From Hymenobacter aquaticus (GTDB taxonomy: Bacteria > Bacteroidota > Bacteroidia > Cytophagales > Hymenobacteraceae), in the NCBI RefSeq assembly GCF_004765605.1, contig NZ_SRLC01000001.1, positions 62,001 through 126,000 of the forward strand: DNA of 64,000 nucleotides. Direction: 5' to 3'. This document shows positions 9,191 through 17,417 of this stretch, in pieces. Both the position numbers and the translations under genes were made by a program. The notes under the pieces were generated by a model, which had not been told where the DNA came from, made no database searches, and saw nothing but the letters and a program-made list of their open reading frames with translations. Within the stretch, counting starts at the first letter, position 1. Every line of letters starts with the position of its first letter.

Positions 9191-9454
9191 GGCGAGGGTA
9201 GGAGGGTAGGAGGGTAGGAAGTTATTCGGGCGGTATTTCCCGTCTGTCATCCTGAAAGGAGCGAAGCGGAGTGAAGGACCTTTCTTCTCTAAGTGCCAAG
9301 CCCTGATAAATGTTAAAAAGCCCTGTACCGATAGTTCGATACAGGGCTTTGTGCGTTGGTAAAAACGGTGGTGGGGTATGTGAGGAAGGTCCTTCGCGGA
9401 GGCTCAGGATGACAGACGAAACAACACCCTTACCCCCCATACCCTCACACCCTC
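9191..9454. repeat. Nested inverted-repeat region between pirin and PAS gene
   Basis: Three nested levels fill the gap. The outer arms are built from a 9-bp word (GGGTAGGAG): one at 9191-9220 touches the pirin start codon, the other at about 9428-9472 runs into the PAS gene and supplies its TAG stop (9455-9457). The middle arms are CGTCTGTCATCCTGA (9241-9255) and its perfect complement at 9403-9417, with AAGGACCTT words inside. The centre is a terminator-like hairpin, AAAAAGCCCTGTA (9315-9327) with TACAGGGCTTT (9340-9350). Confidence 0.8.
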
Positions 9455-10753
9455 CTACCCTCCTGCCCCGTCCCGCAGGGCTTCGAGGGCTTTGCGGGCC
9501 AGTACCAGGTCGGTTACGTCGAAGGCAAATACCGTGATGCCGGCTTTCTGCTGATCTTCCTCGAACAGCTGGTAGGTGAAGTTGAAGTACGCGTCCTGGA
9601 GCTGCCCGTCGCCGTTTCGGTCGAGGCGCACCAGCAGCTCGTTGCCGTAGAACGGCTCCCCGGTGCTATACACCCGGTCGAGCAGCGTGATGAAGCCCTG
9701 CTCCACCAGCTCGGGCAGGGCCTCGGCCACGGGCAGGCCCACCAGCGGCCGGCCGGGGAAGATGGACTGGTACACGGGGTTCACGAACTCGTAGCGGTGC
9801 TCGGGGCCGCGCAGGATGCAGATCAGGGCCGGGGCCTGCTGAAACAGGGCGTAGAAGGCGGCCTTCTGGCTTTGCACCAGCTGGTAGGCCCGGTAGGCCT
9901 GGTCGGAGAGCTGGGCCTGCTGCTCGTTGGCCAGCAGCATTTCCTGCACCAGCTCCCGCTGCTCATGGATGTCGGTGCCGCCGCCCACCCAGGAGGCGGG
10001 GCGGCCTTCCTCGGCCACGCGGGGCACGCCGCGCACCAGCACCCAGCGGTAGTGGGCGTCGTGGCGGCGCAGGCGAAACTCTACTTGAAACTCCTGGCCC
10101 GCGGCCACGGCCTGCTGCCAGCGCCGCACCACCTCGGCCCGCTCCTCGGGGTGAATATCCTGGGCCCAGCCCCAGCCCAACGATTCCTGCTTGCCGCGCC
10201 CGGTGAAGGCCAGCCAGCGCTGGTTGAAGGCCGTCATGCCGCCATCGGCCTGGCTGGTCCAGATCATCACGGGCAGGGCTTCGAGCACGAAGCGGGCCTG
10301 GTCCTGGCTTTCGGCCAGCGCCTGGGCTATTTCCTGGCTGCGCAGCTCGGCCAGGTGCTTTTCGGTCACGTCCTGGGGGCGCTGCAGAATGTATTGCAGC
10401 TCGCCCCGGGCGTCGAGCAGGGGGTAGTGGGTAATCTGCCAGTAGCGCTCCTCGGTGCCGCCGCCCAGCTCGGCGGGCCGCGCCAGGTCGTAGCGCGTCA
10501 GGGGCATGGTGTGGGGCTGCCGGTGGCGGCGCACGTACTCGTGCGACTCGTGGAGCACCCGCTGGCTTTCGGGGGCCGAGGGGTAGGCCTCGAAGATGTT
10601 GCGCCCCACGGCCTTTTCGCGCGGCAGCAGCGACACGGCCACGTGCTGGTCGCTGTTGGTCACGATGGTGCCGTCGGGGGCCAGCAGCAGGTAGGCGTCG
10701 GGCAGGTTCTGAAACAGGCTGACGTAGTCGAGCGGGGGCAAAGCAGTGGTCAT
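9455..10753 (-). CDS. Three-PAS-domain sensor protein without output domain (paralogue)
   Basis: 432 residues with the same three-PAS layout as the protein at 906-2213 and many shared stretches (RHRQPHTMP, YRWVLVR, QQAPALICIL, EALPELVEQGF, NFTYQLFEEDQQKAGI). No output domain is present. The C-terminus is ALRDGAGG, and the TAG stop lies inside an arm of the GGAGGGTAG repeat region, so the last residues may have been set by that repeat. Confidence 0.82.
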   Translation of the reverse strand: MTTALPPLDYVSLFQNLPDAYLLLAPDGTIVTNSDQHVAVSLLPREKAVGRNIFEAYPSAPESQRVLHESHEYVRRHRQPHTMPLTRYDLARPAELGGGTEERYWQITHYPLLDARGELQYILQRPQDVTEKHLAELRSQEIAQALAESQDQARFVLEALPVMIWTSQADGGMTAFNQRWLAFTGRGKQESLGWGWAQDIHPEERAEVVRRWQQAVAAGQEFQVEFRLRRHDAHYRWVLVRGVPRVAEEGRPASWVGGGTDIHEQRELVQEMLLANEQQAQLSDQAYRAYQLVQSQKAAFYALFQQAPALICILRGPEHRYEFVNPVYQSIFPGRPLVGLPVAEALPELVEQGFITLLDRVYSTGEPFYGNELLVRLDRNGDGQLQDAYFNFTYQLFEEDQQKAGITVFAFDVTDLVLARKALEALRDGAGG

Positions 10754-10979
10754 AGCAGTAGGGTGGGCAGTGGGGCGGGCAGGCAGGGTGGAGGCAGAAA
10801 GTAGCCGGTATACGGCAAACCCCGGCGGCCGGACGCCGCCCCGGCCGGGCCTACCGAAACTCTTTGCATAGCTGGGCTTTTTGCGGCATCTTTCCTTCCC
10901 GTTCTATCCTATCCGAATATCCCGGCTGGCGCACCCCGGCGGGGCAGTCTATTTCTCCATCTTTTATCTTCTTTTTCGC

Positions 10980-11462
10980 ATGCTTAACCGCATCTCCGTT
11001 ATCCTGCCCGCCGACGTCAAAAGCAAAGTCGAGGCGGCCCTGGCCACTATGCAGCGCGAGCTGGCCCCCTACCTGCACCCGCTCACGGCCGAGCAGCGCC
11101 AGGAAATCACCAAAATGGGCGACCGGTCGGTGGCCTTCATGCAGAAAATCGAGGAGTACGCCACGGCCACGCCCAGCTTCGTGCCCTCCTTCGTGAGCCT
11201 GTCCGACCTGCGCGACGACGTGCAAGCCACCGCCGACCTGGGCAGCGTGCTGCGCCCCCTGCAACAGCTGACCACCGACCTGGAAAGCACCATGATGCAA
11301 ACCGGCGGCGAGGCCTACTCCGACGCCCTGGCCGTGTACCGCAACATCCAGAGCGCGGCCAAAGCCAATGCCCCCGGCGCCCAGGCCGCCCACGACGAGC
11401 TGAAGCAGCGCTTCGCCAGCCAGGGCAAGAAAGCGGCTCCGCCCGCCAAGCCCGGCGCCTAA
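10980..11462 (+). CDS. Conserved hypothetical helical protein
   Basis: 160 residues, start ATG 10980 (MLNRISVILPADVKSKVEAAL). It is predicted helical and soluble and has no signal peptide or recognised motif. LTAEQRQEITKMGDRSVAFMQKIEEYA and the Ala/Lys/Pro-rich tail (KKAAPPAKPGA) suggest a small four-helix protein. I do not recognise the family. The 21-bp palindrome array begins 55 bp after its stop. Confidence 0.65.
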   Translation: MLNRISVILPADVKSKVEAALATMQRELAPYLHPLTAEQRQEITKMGDRSVAFMQKIEEYATATPSFVPSFVSLSDLRDDVQATADLGSVLRPLQQLTTDLESTMMQTGGEAYSDALAVYRNIQSAAKANAPGAQAAHDELKQRFASQGKKAAPPAKPGA

Positions 11463-11516
11463 GCCGCCCGGCAGCCCAAGCCACCCGGCCCCGTTCGGTA
11501 CTCCCGGGCGGGGCCG

Positions 11517-11726
11517 GGTAGCTTCCGAACCTACCCGGGTAGGTTCGGAAGGTACCCGGGTATCTTCCGAACCTACCCGTGTACCTTCGGAAGGTACACC
11601 GGTAGGTTCGGAAGGTACCGGGGTAGGTTCAGAAGGTAACTGAGTACCTTCGGAAGGTAGTTGGGTACCTTCCGAAGGTACACGGGTAGGTTCGGAAGGT
11701 AGCGGGGTAGGTTGGGAAGATACCCG
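11517..11726. repeat. Array of ten phased 21-bp palindromic units
   Basis: Ten contiguous units of exactly 21 bp start at 11517, 11538, 11559, 11580, 11601, 11622, 11643, 11664, 11685 and 11706; a partial eleventh follows at 11727. Each has a core TTCnGAA (TTGGGAA in unit 10) flanked by GTA..TAC-like arms. Unit 4 (GTACCTTCGGAAGGTAC) is fully palindromic apart from its central base. The arm bases vary (GG, CC, GC, TC) while core and spacing hold, so every palindrome faces the same side of the helix. Confidence 0.9.
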
Positions 11727-11779
11727 GGTAGGTTCGGCGCAGTCACTCGGCACAGCCGAGCGACTGCGCCGACTGCGCC

Positions 11780-11878
11780 TTGGAAAAGGAAGATTTTGAG
11801 CGGTACGAAATAGACGCGGCCGAATTTGAGCAAGTGTGGGCCGCCGTGCAGCACTATCCGGCGCAGGACAATCAGTAG
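11780..11878 (+). pseudogene. C-terminal remnant of an unidentified gene
   Basis: An open stretch reads LEKEDFERYEIDAAEFEQVW and ends AAVQHYPAQDNQ before a TAG stop. The acidic, aromatic composition looks like real coding sequence, unlike the repeats on both sides. No start is present. The stop codon lies within the arm of the inverted repeat at 11875-11951. Confidence 0.35.
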
Positions 11879-11951
11879 CGCGAACTGTGTAGTTCGCGTG
11901 TCAGAACGACCCAGGCGGCGCGGGGTGCGCGAACTGCACAGTTCGCGCTAC
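11875..11951. repeat. Inverted repeat with GTAGCGCGAACTGTG arms
   Basis: GTAGCGCGAACTGTG (11875-11889) is perfectly inverted at 11937-11951. Each arm also contains its own small palindrome (CGCGAACT...AGTTCGCG), so either one cruciform or two hairpins can form. The TAG of the remnant at 11780-11878 is in the left arm. Confidence 0.8.
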
Positions 11952-11974
11952 TGGTCGGGTACTGAACCCCGCCG

Positions 11975-12050
11975 CGACGCTTCATCCTTCTGATCCGACG
12001 CTTCAGCAACCTTTAGTTTCCCCGGGGCCGGCGGCCGCTCACCTTTGAGC
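11975..12050 (+). promoter_or_regulatory. Promoter with direct repeats of LytTR geometry, copy 1
   Basis: CGACGCTTC occurs at 11975-11983 and again at 11996-12004, exactly 21 bp apart. GCAACCTTTAGTTT follows and then ACCTTTGA at 12041-12048, a likely Bacteroidota -7 region 45 bp from the second repeat. The same arrangement, with the same 21- and 45-bp distances, precedes the gene at 14477. LytTR-domain regulators bind 9-bp direct repeats separated by about 12 bp, and a LytTR gene lies in this cluster at 16638. Confidence 0.6.
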
Positions 12051-12070
12051 ATCACTTCGCCGCTACCCCG

Positions 12071-14320
12071 ATGAAACGACTGCTACCCCTTCTGCTGCTG
12101 CTGCTGACCACGGCCTTCCGCCTGGCCGCCCAAACGCCCACCACGCTCACGGGCACCGTGCGCGACGCCCAGGGCCAGCCCCTGCCGGGCGTCAACGTGT
12201 TTCTGAAAACCACCTTCGACGGGGCCAGCACCGACTCGCTGGGCCGCTTCCGCTTCAGTAGCCGCAGCACCGGCACGTTGCCCCTGGTGGTTACGCTGCT
12301 CGGCTACCAGCCCCAGGAGCAGCCCGTGCTGCTCGACGGCACTGCCCACCGCCTCACGTTCACCCTGAAAGCGGTGCGCAACCAGCTCGGCGACGTGGTC
12401 ATCACCTCCGGCACCTTCGAGGCCAGCGACACCAAGCGCAACACCACCTTCTCGGCCCGCGACGTGGTGACGACGGCCGGGGCCTCGGCCGACGTGGCCG
12501 GCGCCCTGAACACGATGCCCGGCACCACCCGCAACGGGGAGGAAGGCAAGCTGTTCGTGCGCGGCGGGGCGGCTGGCGAAACCCGGCAGTACCTGGACGG
12601 CGTGCCCCTGCAAAGCCCCTACAACGCGGCCGTGTCGGGCATGCCGGCCCGGGGGCGCTTCTCGCCGATGCTGTTTAAGGGCATGGCCTTCAGCACCGGT
12701 GGCTACTCGGCTGAGTACGGCCAAGCCCTGTCGGCGGTGGTGGCCCTAACCTCGGAAGACCTGGCCCCGGAAACCCAGACCGGCATCTCGCTGATTTCCC
12801 TGGGCAGCCTGAGCCTCTCGCACCAGCAGCGCTACGCGCGGGCCTCGGTGGCCGTGACCGGCGACTACCTGAACATGCGGCCCTACTTCGGGCTGGTGCC
12901 CCAGCGCATGCTCCGGGCCTATGAGTCGGGGGGCGGCTCGGTGGCGTTGCGGCAGAAAACCGGCGAGATGGGCATGCTGAAAGTGTACGGGGCCTACACC
13001 CAGCAGCGCATCGGGGCCAGCCAGCCCAATGCCGAGTGGGAGGGCGGCCAGCCCGTAAATCTGAGCTCGAACAACACCTACCTGAACACCACGTTCCGCA
13101 GCCCGCTGGCCCGGGGCTGGTCGGTGCAAACCGGCGTGGCCGCCACCCGCGACAACCAAACGTCGAGCATTACGGTGAAGGACGCCGCCACCGCCGCTAC
13201 CCGCGAGCAGAGCATGCAGGAGCTGGAGCAAAGCCTGGTGGGCCGCCTGGTGCTCACCAACGACTCGGCCAGCGCCTACTGGAATCTGAAGCTGGGCGTG
13301 GAAGGCCTGGTGCAGCGCAACGAGCTGGGCTTTCGGGCTGCGCCTTACGGCACTACCCTGGGCCTGAGCGAGCAGCGCGTGGCCGGTTTCGCCGAGTCCG
13401 ACGTGGCCTTCAGCAACAAGCTGGTGGGCCGCGTCGGGGGGCGGGGCGAATACTCGCGGGTGCTGGGCCGCTGGAACGCCGCGCCCCGCCTGGCCCTGGC
13501 CTACCAGCTAAGCGACAAAGCCCAGCTCTCGGGGGCCTGGGGCTACTTTTTCCAGAACCCCGGCACCGATTTGCTGCTGCGCTGTGCCGACCCCGCCGCC
13601 CTGCGCTTCGAGCGGGCCCAGCACCTGCAAGTCACGTATCTGCGCAGCTACCAGAGCCGCACCCTGCGCCTGGAAGCGTATGCCAAAACCTACGCCCACC
13701 TGGTGCGCTACGACCTGAACGGGGGCGTGTACAACCCCCAGCAGTGGCAGCCCGCCGACCCCAGCAGCTACCGCAGCACCGGCACCGGCTACGCCCGCGG
13801 CCTGGATGTGCTGTGGCGCGACAAGAAAACCGTAAAAAACGCCGATTACTGGGTGAGCTACGGCCTGATTGACACCCGCCGCCAGCAGCGCTTCGACCCC
13901 GTGCTGGCCGTGCCCACCTTCGCCGCCCGCCACAACCTGAACGTGGTGGGGAAGTACTGGGTCGGCAAAATCCACACGCAGTTTGGGGCCACCTACACCT
14001 ACAACAGCCCCCGGACCTACTACAACCCCAACCGCACCGACGGCTACAACCAGGACCGCCTGCCCAGCTTCCAGGACTTCAGCCTGAACGCCAGCTACCT
14101 GACCAAGCTCTGGCATAACTTCACCATCGTGCACGTGAGCTGCACCAACGTGCTGGGCCGGCAGAACGTGTTCGGCTACCGCTACAGCGCCACCAAGGAC
14201 GCCAGCGGCCAGTACGCCAGCACGGCGGTGCTGCCCTCGGCCCCGCGCATGGTGTTCGTGGCCCTGCTGATTTCCATCAACAAGAAAAACCCGGCCGATA
14301 CCAACACCGCGCCCGAGTAG
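12071..14320 (+). CDS. TonB-dependent outer-membrane receptor with carboxypeptidase-like N-domain
   Basis: 749 residues, start ATG 12071. A signal peptide (1-20, ending LAAQ) is followed by a CarboxypepD_reg-like beta-sandwich (25-105, LTGTVRDAQGQPLPGVNVFL), a plug (about 115-230, LFVRGGAAGETRQYLDGVPL) and a 22-strand-type barrel to the C-terminus. It is shorter than SusC proteins and has no adjacent SusD, so it probably imports a small ligand or serves as a surface sensor. It shares its promoter architecture with the next gene, and both sit before the LytS1/LytTR1 pair. Confidence 0.9.
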   Translation: MKRLLPLLLLLLTTAFRLAAQTPTTLTGTVRDAQGQPLPGVNVFLKTTFDGASTDSLGRFRFSSRSTGTLPLVVTLLGYQPQEQPVLLDGTAHRLTFTLKAVRNQLGDVVITSGTFEASDTKRNTTFSARDVVTTAGASADVAGALNTMPGTTRNGEEGKLFVRGGAAGETRQYLDGVPLQSPYNAAVSGMPARGRFSPMLFKGMAFSTGGYSAEYGQALSAVVALTSEDLAPETQTGISLISLGSLSLSHQQRYARASVAVTGDYLNMRPYFGLVPQRMLRAYESGGGSVALRQKTGEMGMLKVYGAYTQQRIGASQPNAEWEGGQPVNLSSNNTYLNTTFRSPLARGWSVQTGVAATRDNQTSSITVKDAATAATREQSMQELEQSLVGRLVLTNDSASAYWNLKLGVEGLVQRNELGFRAAPYGTTLGLSEQRVAGFAESDVAFSNKLVGRVGGRGEYSRVLGRWNAAPRLALAYQLSDKAQLSGAWGYFFQNPGTDLLLRCADPAALRFERAQHLQVTYLRSYQSRTLRLEAYAKTYAHLVRYDLNGGVYNPQQWQPADPSSYRSTGTGYARGLDVLWRDKKTVKNADYWVSYGLIDTRRQQRFDPVLAVPTFAARHNLNVVGKYWVGKIHTQFGATYTYNSPRTYYNPNRTDGYNQDRLPSFQDFSLNASYLTKLWHNFTIVHVSCTNVLGRQNVFGYRYSATKDASGQYASTAVLPSAPRMVFVALLISINKKNPADTNTAPE

Positions 14321-14350
14321 CCGGGGGCCAAAACGGTCGGGGCCCGGTTC

Positions 14351-14425
14351 CGACGGTTCATCCCCACTATCCGACGCTTCGGCAACCTTTAGTTTTCCGG
14401 CGGCCCGCTGCCGGCCACCTTTGAA
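14351..14425 (+). promoter_or_regulatory. Promoter with direct repeats of LytTR geometry, copy 2
   Basis: CGACGGTTC (14351-14359) and CGACGCTTC (14372-14380) are 21 bp apart. GGCAACCTTTAGTTTTCC follows, and ACCTTTGA lies at 14417-14424, again 45 bp from the second repeat. The G in the first half-site (GGTTC) is closer to known LytTR half-sites than the GCTTC form. Confidence 0.6.
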
Positions 14426-14476
14426 GCATCATCCTTCACTTCCCCCGAAACCTTTCATCCTCACTGCTTTTTTGCC

Positions 14477-15199
14477 ATGAAAAACACGCTCCTGCTCCTC
14501 GCCCTCACCGCCGCTTCCTTCTCGGCCGCCGCCCAGCAAACGGCCCCCAAAGCGGCTGCCGCTACCACCCTGGCCACCGCCCCGGCCGGCTACGCCGACC
14601 TGATGGCCGCTACCATCACGGAGCTCAATAGCACCGGCGACCCGGCCCGGCTCAAGGAAATCGTGAGCAAGTTTGAGCGCGCCGCCGCCGCCGCGCCCAC
14701 CGACTGGCTGCCCCAGTACTACCAGGCCTACGGCCGCCTGCTGACGGCTTTCCAGAGCAAGGAAGACGGCGACGTGAAAGACAAGTACCTCGACCAGGCC
14801 GAAGCCTCCCTGGCCCAGGCCCGCCAGCTGGGCGGCGACGAATCGGAGCTGCTGGTGGTGCAGGCCTACATTCACCAGGCCCGGCTGGGCATCGCGCCCA
14901 TGATGCGCTCCATGAAGTACTCGGGCCTGGTGAACGAGGCCCTGGCGCAGGCCAAGAAGCTGAATCCGGCCAACCCGCGCATCTACCTGGTGCAGGGCAA
15001 CAACCTCTACTTCACGCCCAAGATGTTTGGCGGCGGGGCCGACGTGGCCAAGCCCGTCTACGAAGAAGCCCAGGCCCGCTACGCCGCCTTCCGGCCCGCC
15101 AGCCCGCTAATGCCCAGCTGGGGCGAGCGGCAGCTGCAAAGCCGGCTGAAAGCTTACGCCGCCCAGCCCGCCGCGGCCCCGGTGCAGGCAGCGAAGTAA
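14477..15199 (+). CDS. Secreted TPR-like protein
   Basis: 240 residues. A signal peptide (1-19, ending SAAAQ) is followed by an all-helical body with TPR-like pairs: ADLMAATITELNSTGD, WLPQYYQAYGRLLTAFQ, YLDQAEASLAQARQLGGDESELLVV and AQAKKLNPANPRIYLVQGN. It probably serves as a periplasmic partner of the TonB receptor upstream, because both genes carry the same regulatory element. No enzyme motif is seen. Confidence 0.75.
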   Translation: MKNTLLLLALTAASFSAAAQQTAPKAAAATTLATAPAGYADLMAATITELNSTGDPARLKEIVSKFERAAAAAPTDWLPQYYQAYGRLLTAFQSKEDGDVKDKYLDQAEASLAQARQLGGDESELLVVQAYIHQARLGIAPMMRSMKYSGLVNEALAQAKKLNPANPRIYLVQGNNLYFTPKMFGGGADVAKPVYEEAQARYAAFRPASPLMPSWGERQLQSRLKAYAAQPAAAPVQAAK

Positions 15200-15213
15200 G
15201 GCCGGCCGTGCCA

Positions 15214-15247
15214 GCCGGGAGCCGGGAGCAGGCCCCCGGCTCCCGGC
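15214..15247. terminator. Strong hairpin without T-run after the TPR-like gene
   Basis: GCCGGGAGCCGGG (15214-15226) and CCCGGCTCCCGGC (15235-15247) form a perfect 13-bp stem with an 8-nt loop, 14 bp after the stop. No U-tract follows, so it may attenuate or protect a 3' end rather than terminate fully. Confidence 0.5.
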
Positions 15248-15265
15248 CGGCAGCTACCCATTATC

Positions 15266-15273
15266 TATATTTG
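15266..15273 (+). promoter_or_regulatory. Candidate -7 box for LytS1
   Basis: TATATTTG matches TAnnTTTG and lies 90 bp before the LytS1 start, just after the hairpin. No clear TTTG is found at -33. Confidence 0.4.
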
Positions 15274-15362
15274 GCAGCTGTTATTGAGGGGTGCCTCTAC
15301 CGCGTGCCACGAGCGGAAAAAGGCAGCCCGAACTGCTTCCTGGCCCTTGCCTTACTTGCCGT

Positions 15363-16427
15363 ATGTCCTCCCATGCCCCCACCGTTTCGCCCTTGCAGGC
15401 CCCGCGCCCGTGGCTGCGCCTGCTGCTCACGCTGCTGGGCGTGTCGGCGGGCATCAGCCTGTTTACTTGCCTGCGCTGCCTGGATAATCCCCGGGAAATG
15501 CTGGTCAACTTCCTGCTGACCGCGCTGTACACGGTGGGGCTGTGGCTGGCCAACGGCTACTCCGTCGACTGGCTGGATAAGTACGTGGGCTGGAAACAGG
15601 CGCCGGCCAAGCGCCTGGTGCTCACGCTGGTGGTATCGTTGGTGGGGTCATTGGCGGTGATTATGGTGGTGCGGCTGGGCTACATTCTGTACCGGGGCCA
15701 GAATCCGGCGCTGCTGTTCTCGGAGCAGTATTTCAACGGCTACATCTTCCCGCTGGTCATCACCGTCATCTGCTCCTTGTTTATGCACAGCCGCTCGTTT
15801 CTGCTGGGCTGGCGCGAGGCCCTGGTGCGCAACGAGCGGCTGCAAAAGGAAATGGCCCAGGCCGAGGCCGAGTCGCTGCGCCAGCAGCTCGACCCGCACT
15901 TCATGTTCAACGCCCTGAACGCGCTGACCAGCCTGGTGGAGGAGGAGCCCAAGCTGGCCGTGCGCTTTATCCGGCAGCTTTCCCAGGTCTACCGCTACGT
16001 GCTCGATGCCCGGCAGCGCGAGGTGGTGCCCCTGGCCGATGAGCTGGAGTTTGCCAAGTCCTTCCTGTTTTTGCAGAACATCCGCTACGGCGAGGCCCTG
16101 CAGGTAGAGCTGCCCGCCGCCGGCGAGGTGCCCGCCCACTTCGTGGTGCCCCCGCTGAGCTTGCAGCTGTTGCTGGAAAACGCCCTGAAGCACAACGCGG
16201 CCAGCGCCAGTCAGCCCCTGCACCTGCGCATCGCCCTCGACGGCGCCGGCAAGTGCCTGACGGTGCGCAACACCCTGCGCCCCCGCCGCCTCGGTCCCGA
16301 CGAGTCGATGGGCATCGGGCTGCCCAACCTGACGGCCCGCTACGCCCACCTCACCGCCGAGCCCGTGCTGATTGAGCGCACCGAGCAGGAGTTCATCGTG
16401 ACCCTGCCCATCTTGTTAATGTGCTAA
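15363..16427 (+). CDS. LytS-type sensor histidine kinase 1
   Basis: 354 residues, start ATG 15363. Four membrane helices (about 17-38, 45-63, 83-108, 124-142) lead into a short coiled coil and a His_kinase (PF06580-type) domain, with phospho-acceptor His179 in LRQQLDPHFMFNALNALTSL. The ATPase part has the N box LLLENALKHN and G box GIGLPNL. Partner: the LytTR regulator at 16638. The C-terminal codons Leu-Met-Cys and the TAA stop are encoded by TTAATGTGCTAATG, the repeat word that fills the following gap. Confidence 0.9.
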   Translation: MSSHAPTVSPLQAPRPWLRLLLTLLGVSAGISLFTCLRCLDNPREMLVNFLLTALYTVGLWLANGYSVDWLDKYVGWKQAPAKRLVLTLVVSLVGSLAVIMVVRLGYILYRGQNPALLFSEQYFNGYIFPLVITVICSLFMHSRSFLLGWREALVRNERLQKEMAQAEAESLRQQLDPHFMFNALNALTSLVEEEPKLAVRFIRQLSQVYRYVLDARQREVVPLADELEFAKSFLFLQNIRYGEALQVELPAAGEVPAHFVVPPLSLQLLLENALKHNAASASQPLHLRIALDGAGKCLTVRNTLRPRRLGPDESMGIGLPNLTARYAHLTAEPVLIERTEQEFIVTLPILLMC

Positions 16428-16637
16428 TGATTAATGTGCTCAGGTGCTAATGTGGTTTGAATGTGGGAAATGTGCTTGAATGTGGAAAATGTGTCATTCT
16501 TCCTCGCAATGACACATTTCTCACATTCAAGCACATTCGAACACATTAGCACTTGAGCACATTAACACATTAGCACCTGAGCACATTTCCCCACATTAGC
16601 ACATTCAAAACCCATTAGCACCTGAGCACATTAAAAA
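16414..16637. repeat. AATGTGCTAATG-type inverted-repeat region between LytS1 and LytTR1
   Basis: The whole 210-bp gap, plus the last codons of LytS1, consists of words such as AATGTGCTAATG, GTGCTCAGGTGCTAATGTG and TTGAATGTGG, then their complements (CACATTAGCACCTGAGCAC, CACATTCAAGCACATT). The centre is a perfect 12-bp hairpin, AAATGTGTCATT (16487-16498) with AATGACACATTT (16508-16519). The right arm ends directly at the LytTR1 start codon. Confidence 0.85.
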
Positions 16638-17417
16638 ATGAATGCCTTTGTGATTGAAGACGAGCCGCTGGCGGCCAAGCGCCTGACCGACCTGCTGCGC
16701 CGCCAGAACCCGCCGGTGGAGGTGCGCGCCACCGCCGACTCGGTGGAGGCGGCCGTGGTGCTGCTGCAAACCGCCGCCACGCCGCCCGACGTGCTGTTTC
16801 TGGACATTCACCTTTCCGATGGGCTGAGCTTCGAGCTGTTCGAGAAAGCCGACGTGCGCTGCCCGGTCATCTTCACCACGGCCTACGATGCCTATGCGCT
16901 GCGGGCCTTCAAAGTGAACAGCATCGACTACCTGCTCAAGCCCATTGACGAGGAGGAATTGCAGGCGGCCCTGACCAAGCTGCACAAGCTGCGCGGGGTA
17001 GCCGCCGCGCCCACCCCGTCGTTCGACCCGGCCCTGCTCACGCAGGTGTTGCAGCAGCTGCAGCCCCAGAGCCAGTACAAAAAGCAGTTTGTGGTGAAGG
17101 TAGGGGAGCATCTGAAGGTGATTCCGGTGGAGAATATCAGCTACTTTTTCAGCCTGGAAAAGGCCACCTTCCTGCAAACCCGCGAAAACCGCCGCTTCGT
17201 CGTCGACCAGACCCTGGAGCAACTGGAGAAGCTGCTCGACCCGCGCCAGTTCTTCCGCCTCAACCGCGCCTACTACGCGCAGCACGACGCCATCCAGGAC
17301 ATTATCCACTACACCAACAGCCGCCTGAAAACCGTGCTGACCCCCGCCGCCCCCGACGGCGACGTGCTCATCAGCCGCGAGCGGGTCCCCGCGTTTCGAG
17401 CGTGGCTCGAACGGTGA
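16638..17417 (+). CDS. LytTR-family response regulator 1
   Basis: 259 residues. Receiver domain 1-120: acidic pocket EDE (7-9), phospho-acceptor Asp56 in LFLDIHLSDG, switch Thr in FTTAYDAYALRAF, Lys in DYLLKPID. LytTR DNA-binding domain about 150-259 (FVVKVGEHLKVIPVENISYFFS; ending with the typical FRLNRAYYAQ and SRERVPAFRAWLE). It is probably the regulator of the paired-repeat promoters at 11975 and 14351. The TGA stop is the first triplet of the GGTGAATGAGTGA repeat. Confidence 0.92.
   Translation: MNAFVIEDEPLAAKRLTDLLRRQNPPVEVRATADSVEAAVVLLQTAATPPDVLFLDIHLSDGLSFELFEKADVRCPVIFTTAYDAYALRAFKVNSIDYLLKPIDEEELQAALTKLHKLRGVAAAPTPSFDPALLTQVLQQLQPQSQYKKQFVVKVGEHLKVIPVENISYFFSLEKATFLQTRENRRFVVDQTLEQLEKLLDPRQFFRLNRAYYAQHDAIQDIIHYTNSRLKTVLTPAAPDGDVLISRERVPAFRAWLER

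Noticed and set aside
11517..11726. CRISPR array
   Set aside because: Units are contiguous 21-bp palindromes without unique spacers, and there are no cas genes.
10851..11753. A minus-strand protein with a 7-residue repeat (PSEPTRV-like)
   Set aside because: The repeat arises from the 21-bp DNA array, and the rest is antisense to the gene at 10980. The array is better explained as DNA sites.
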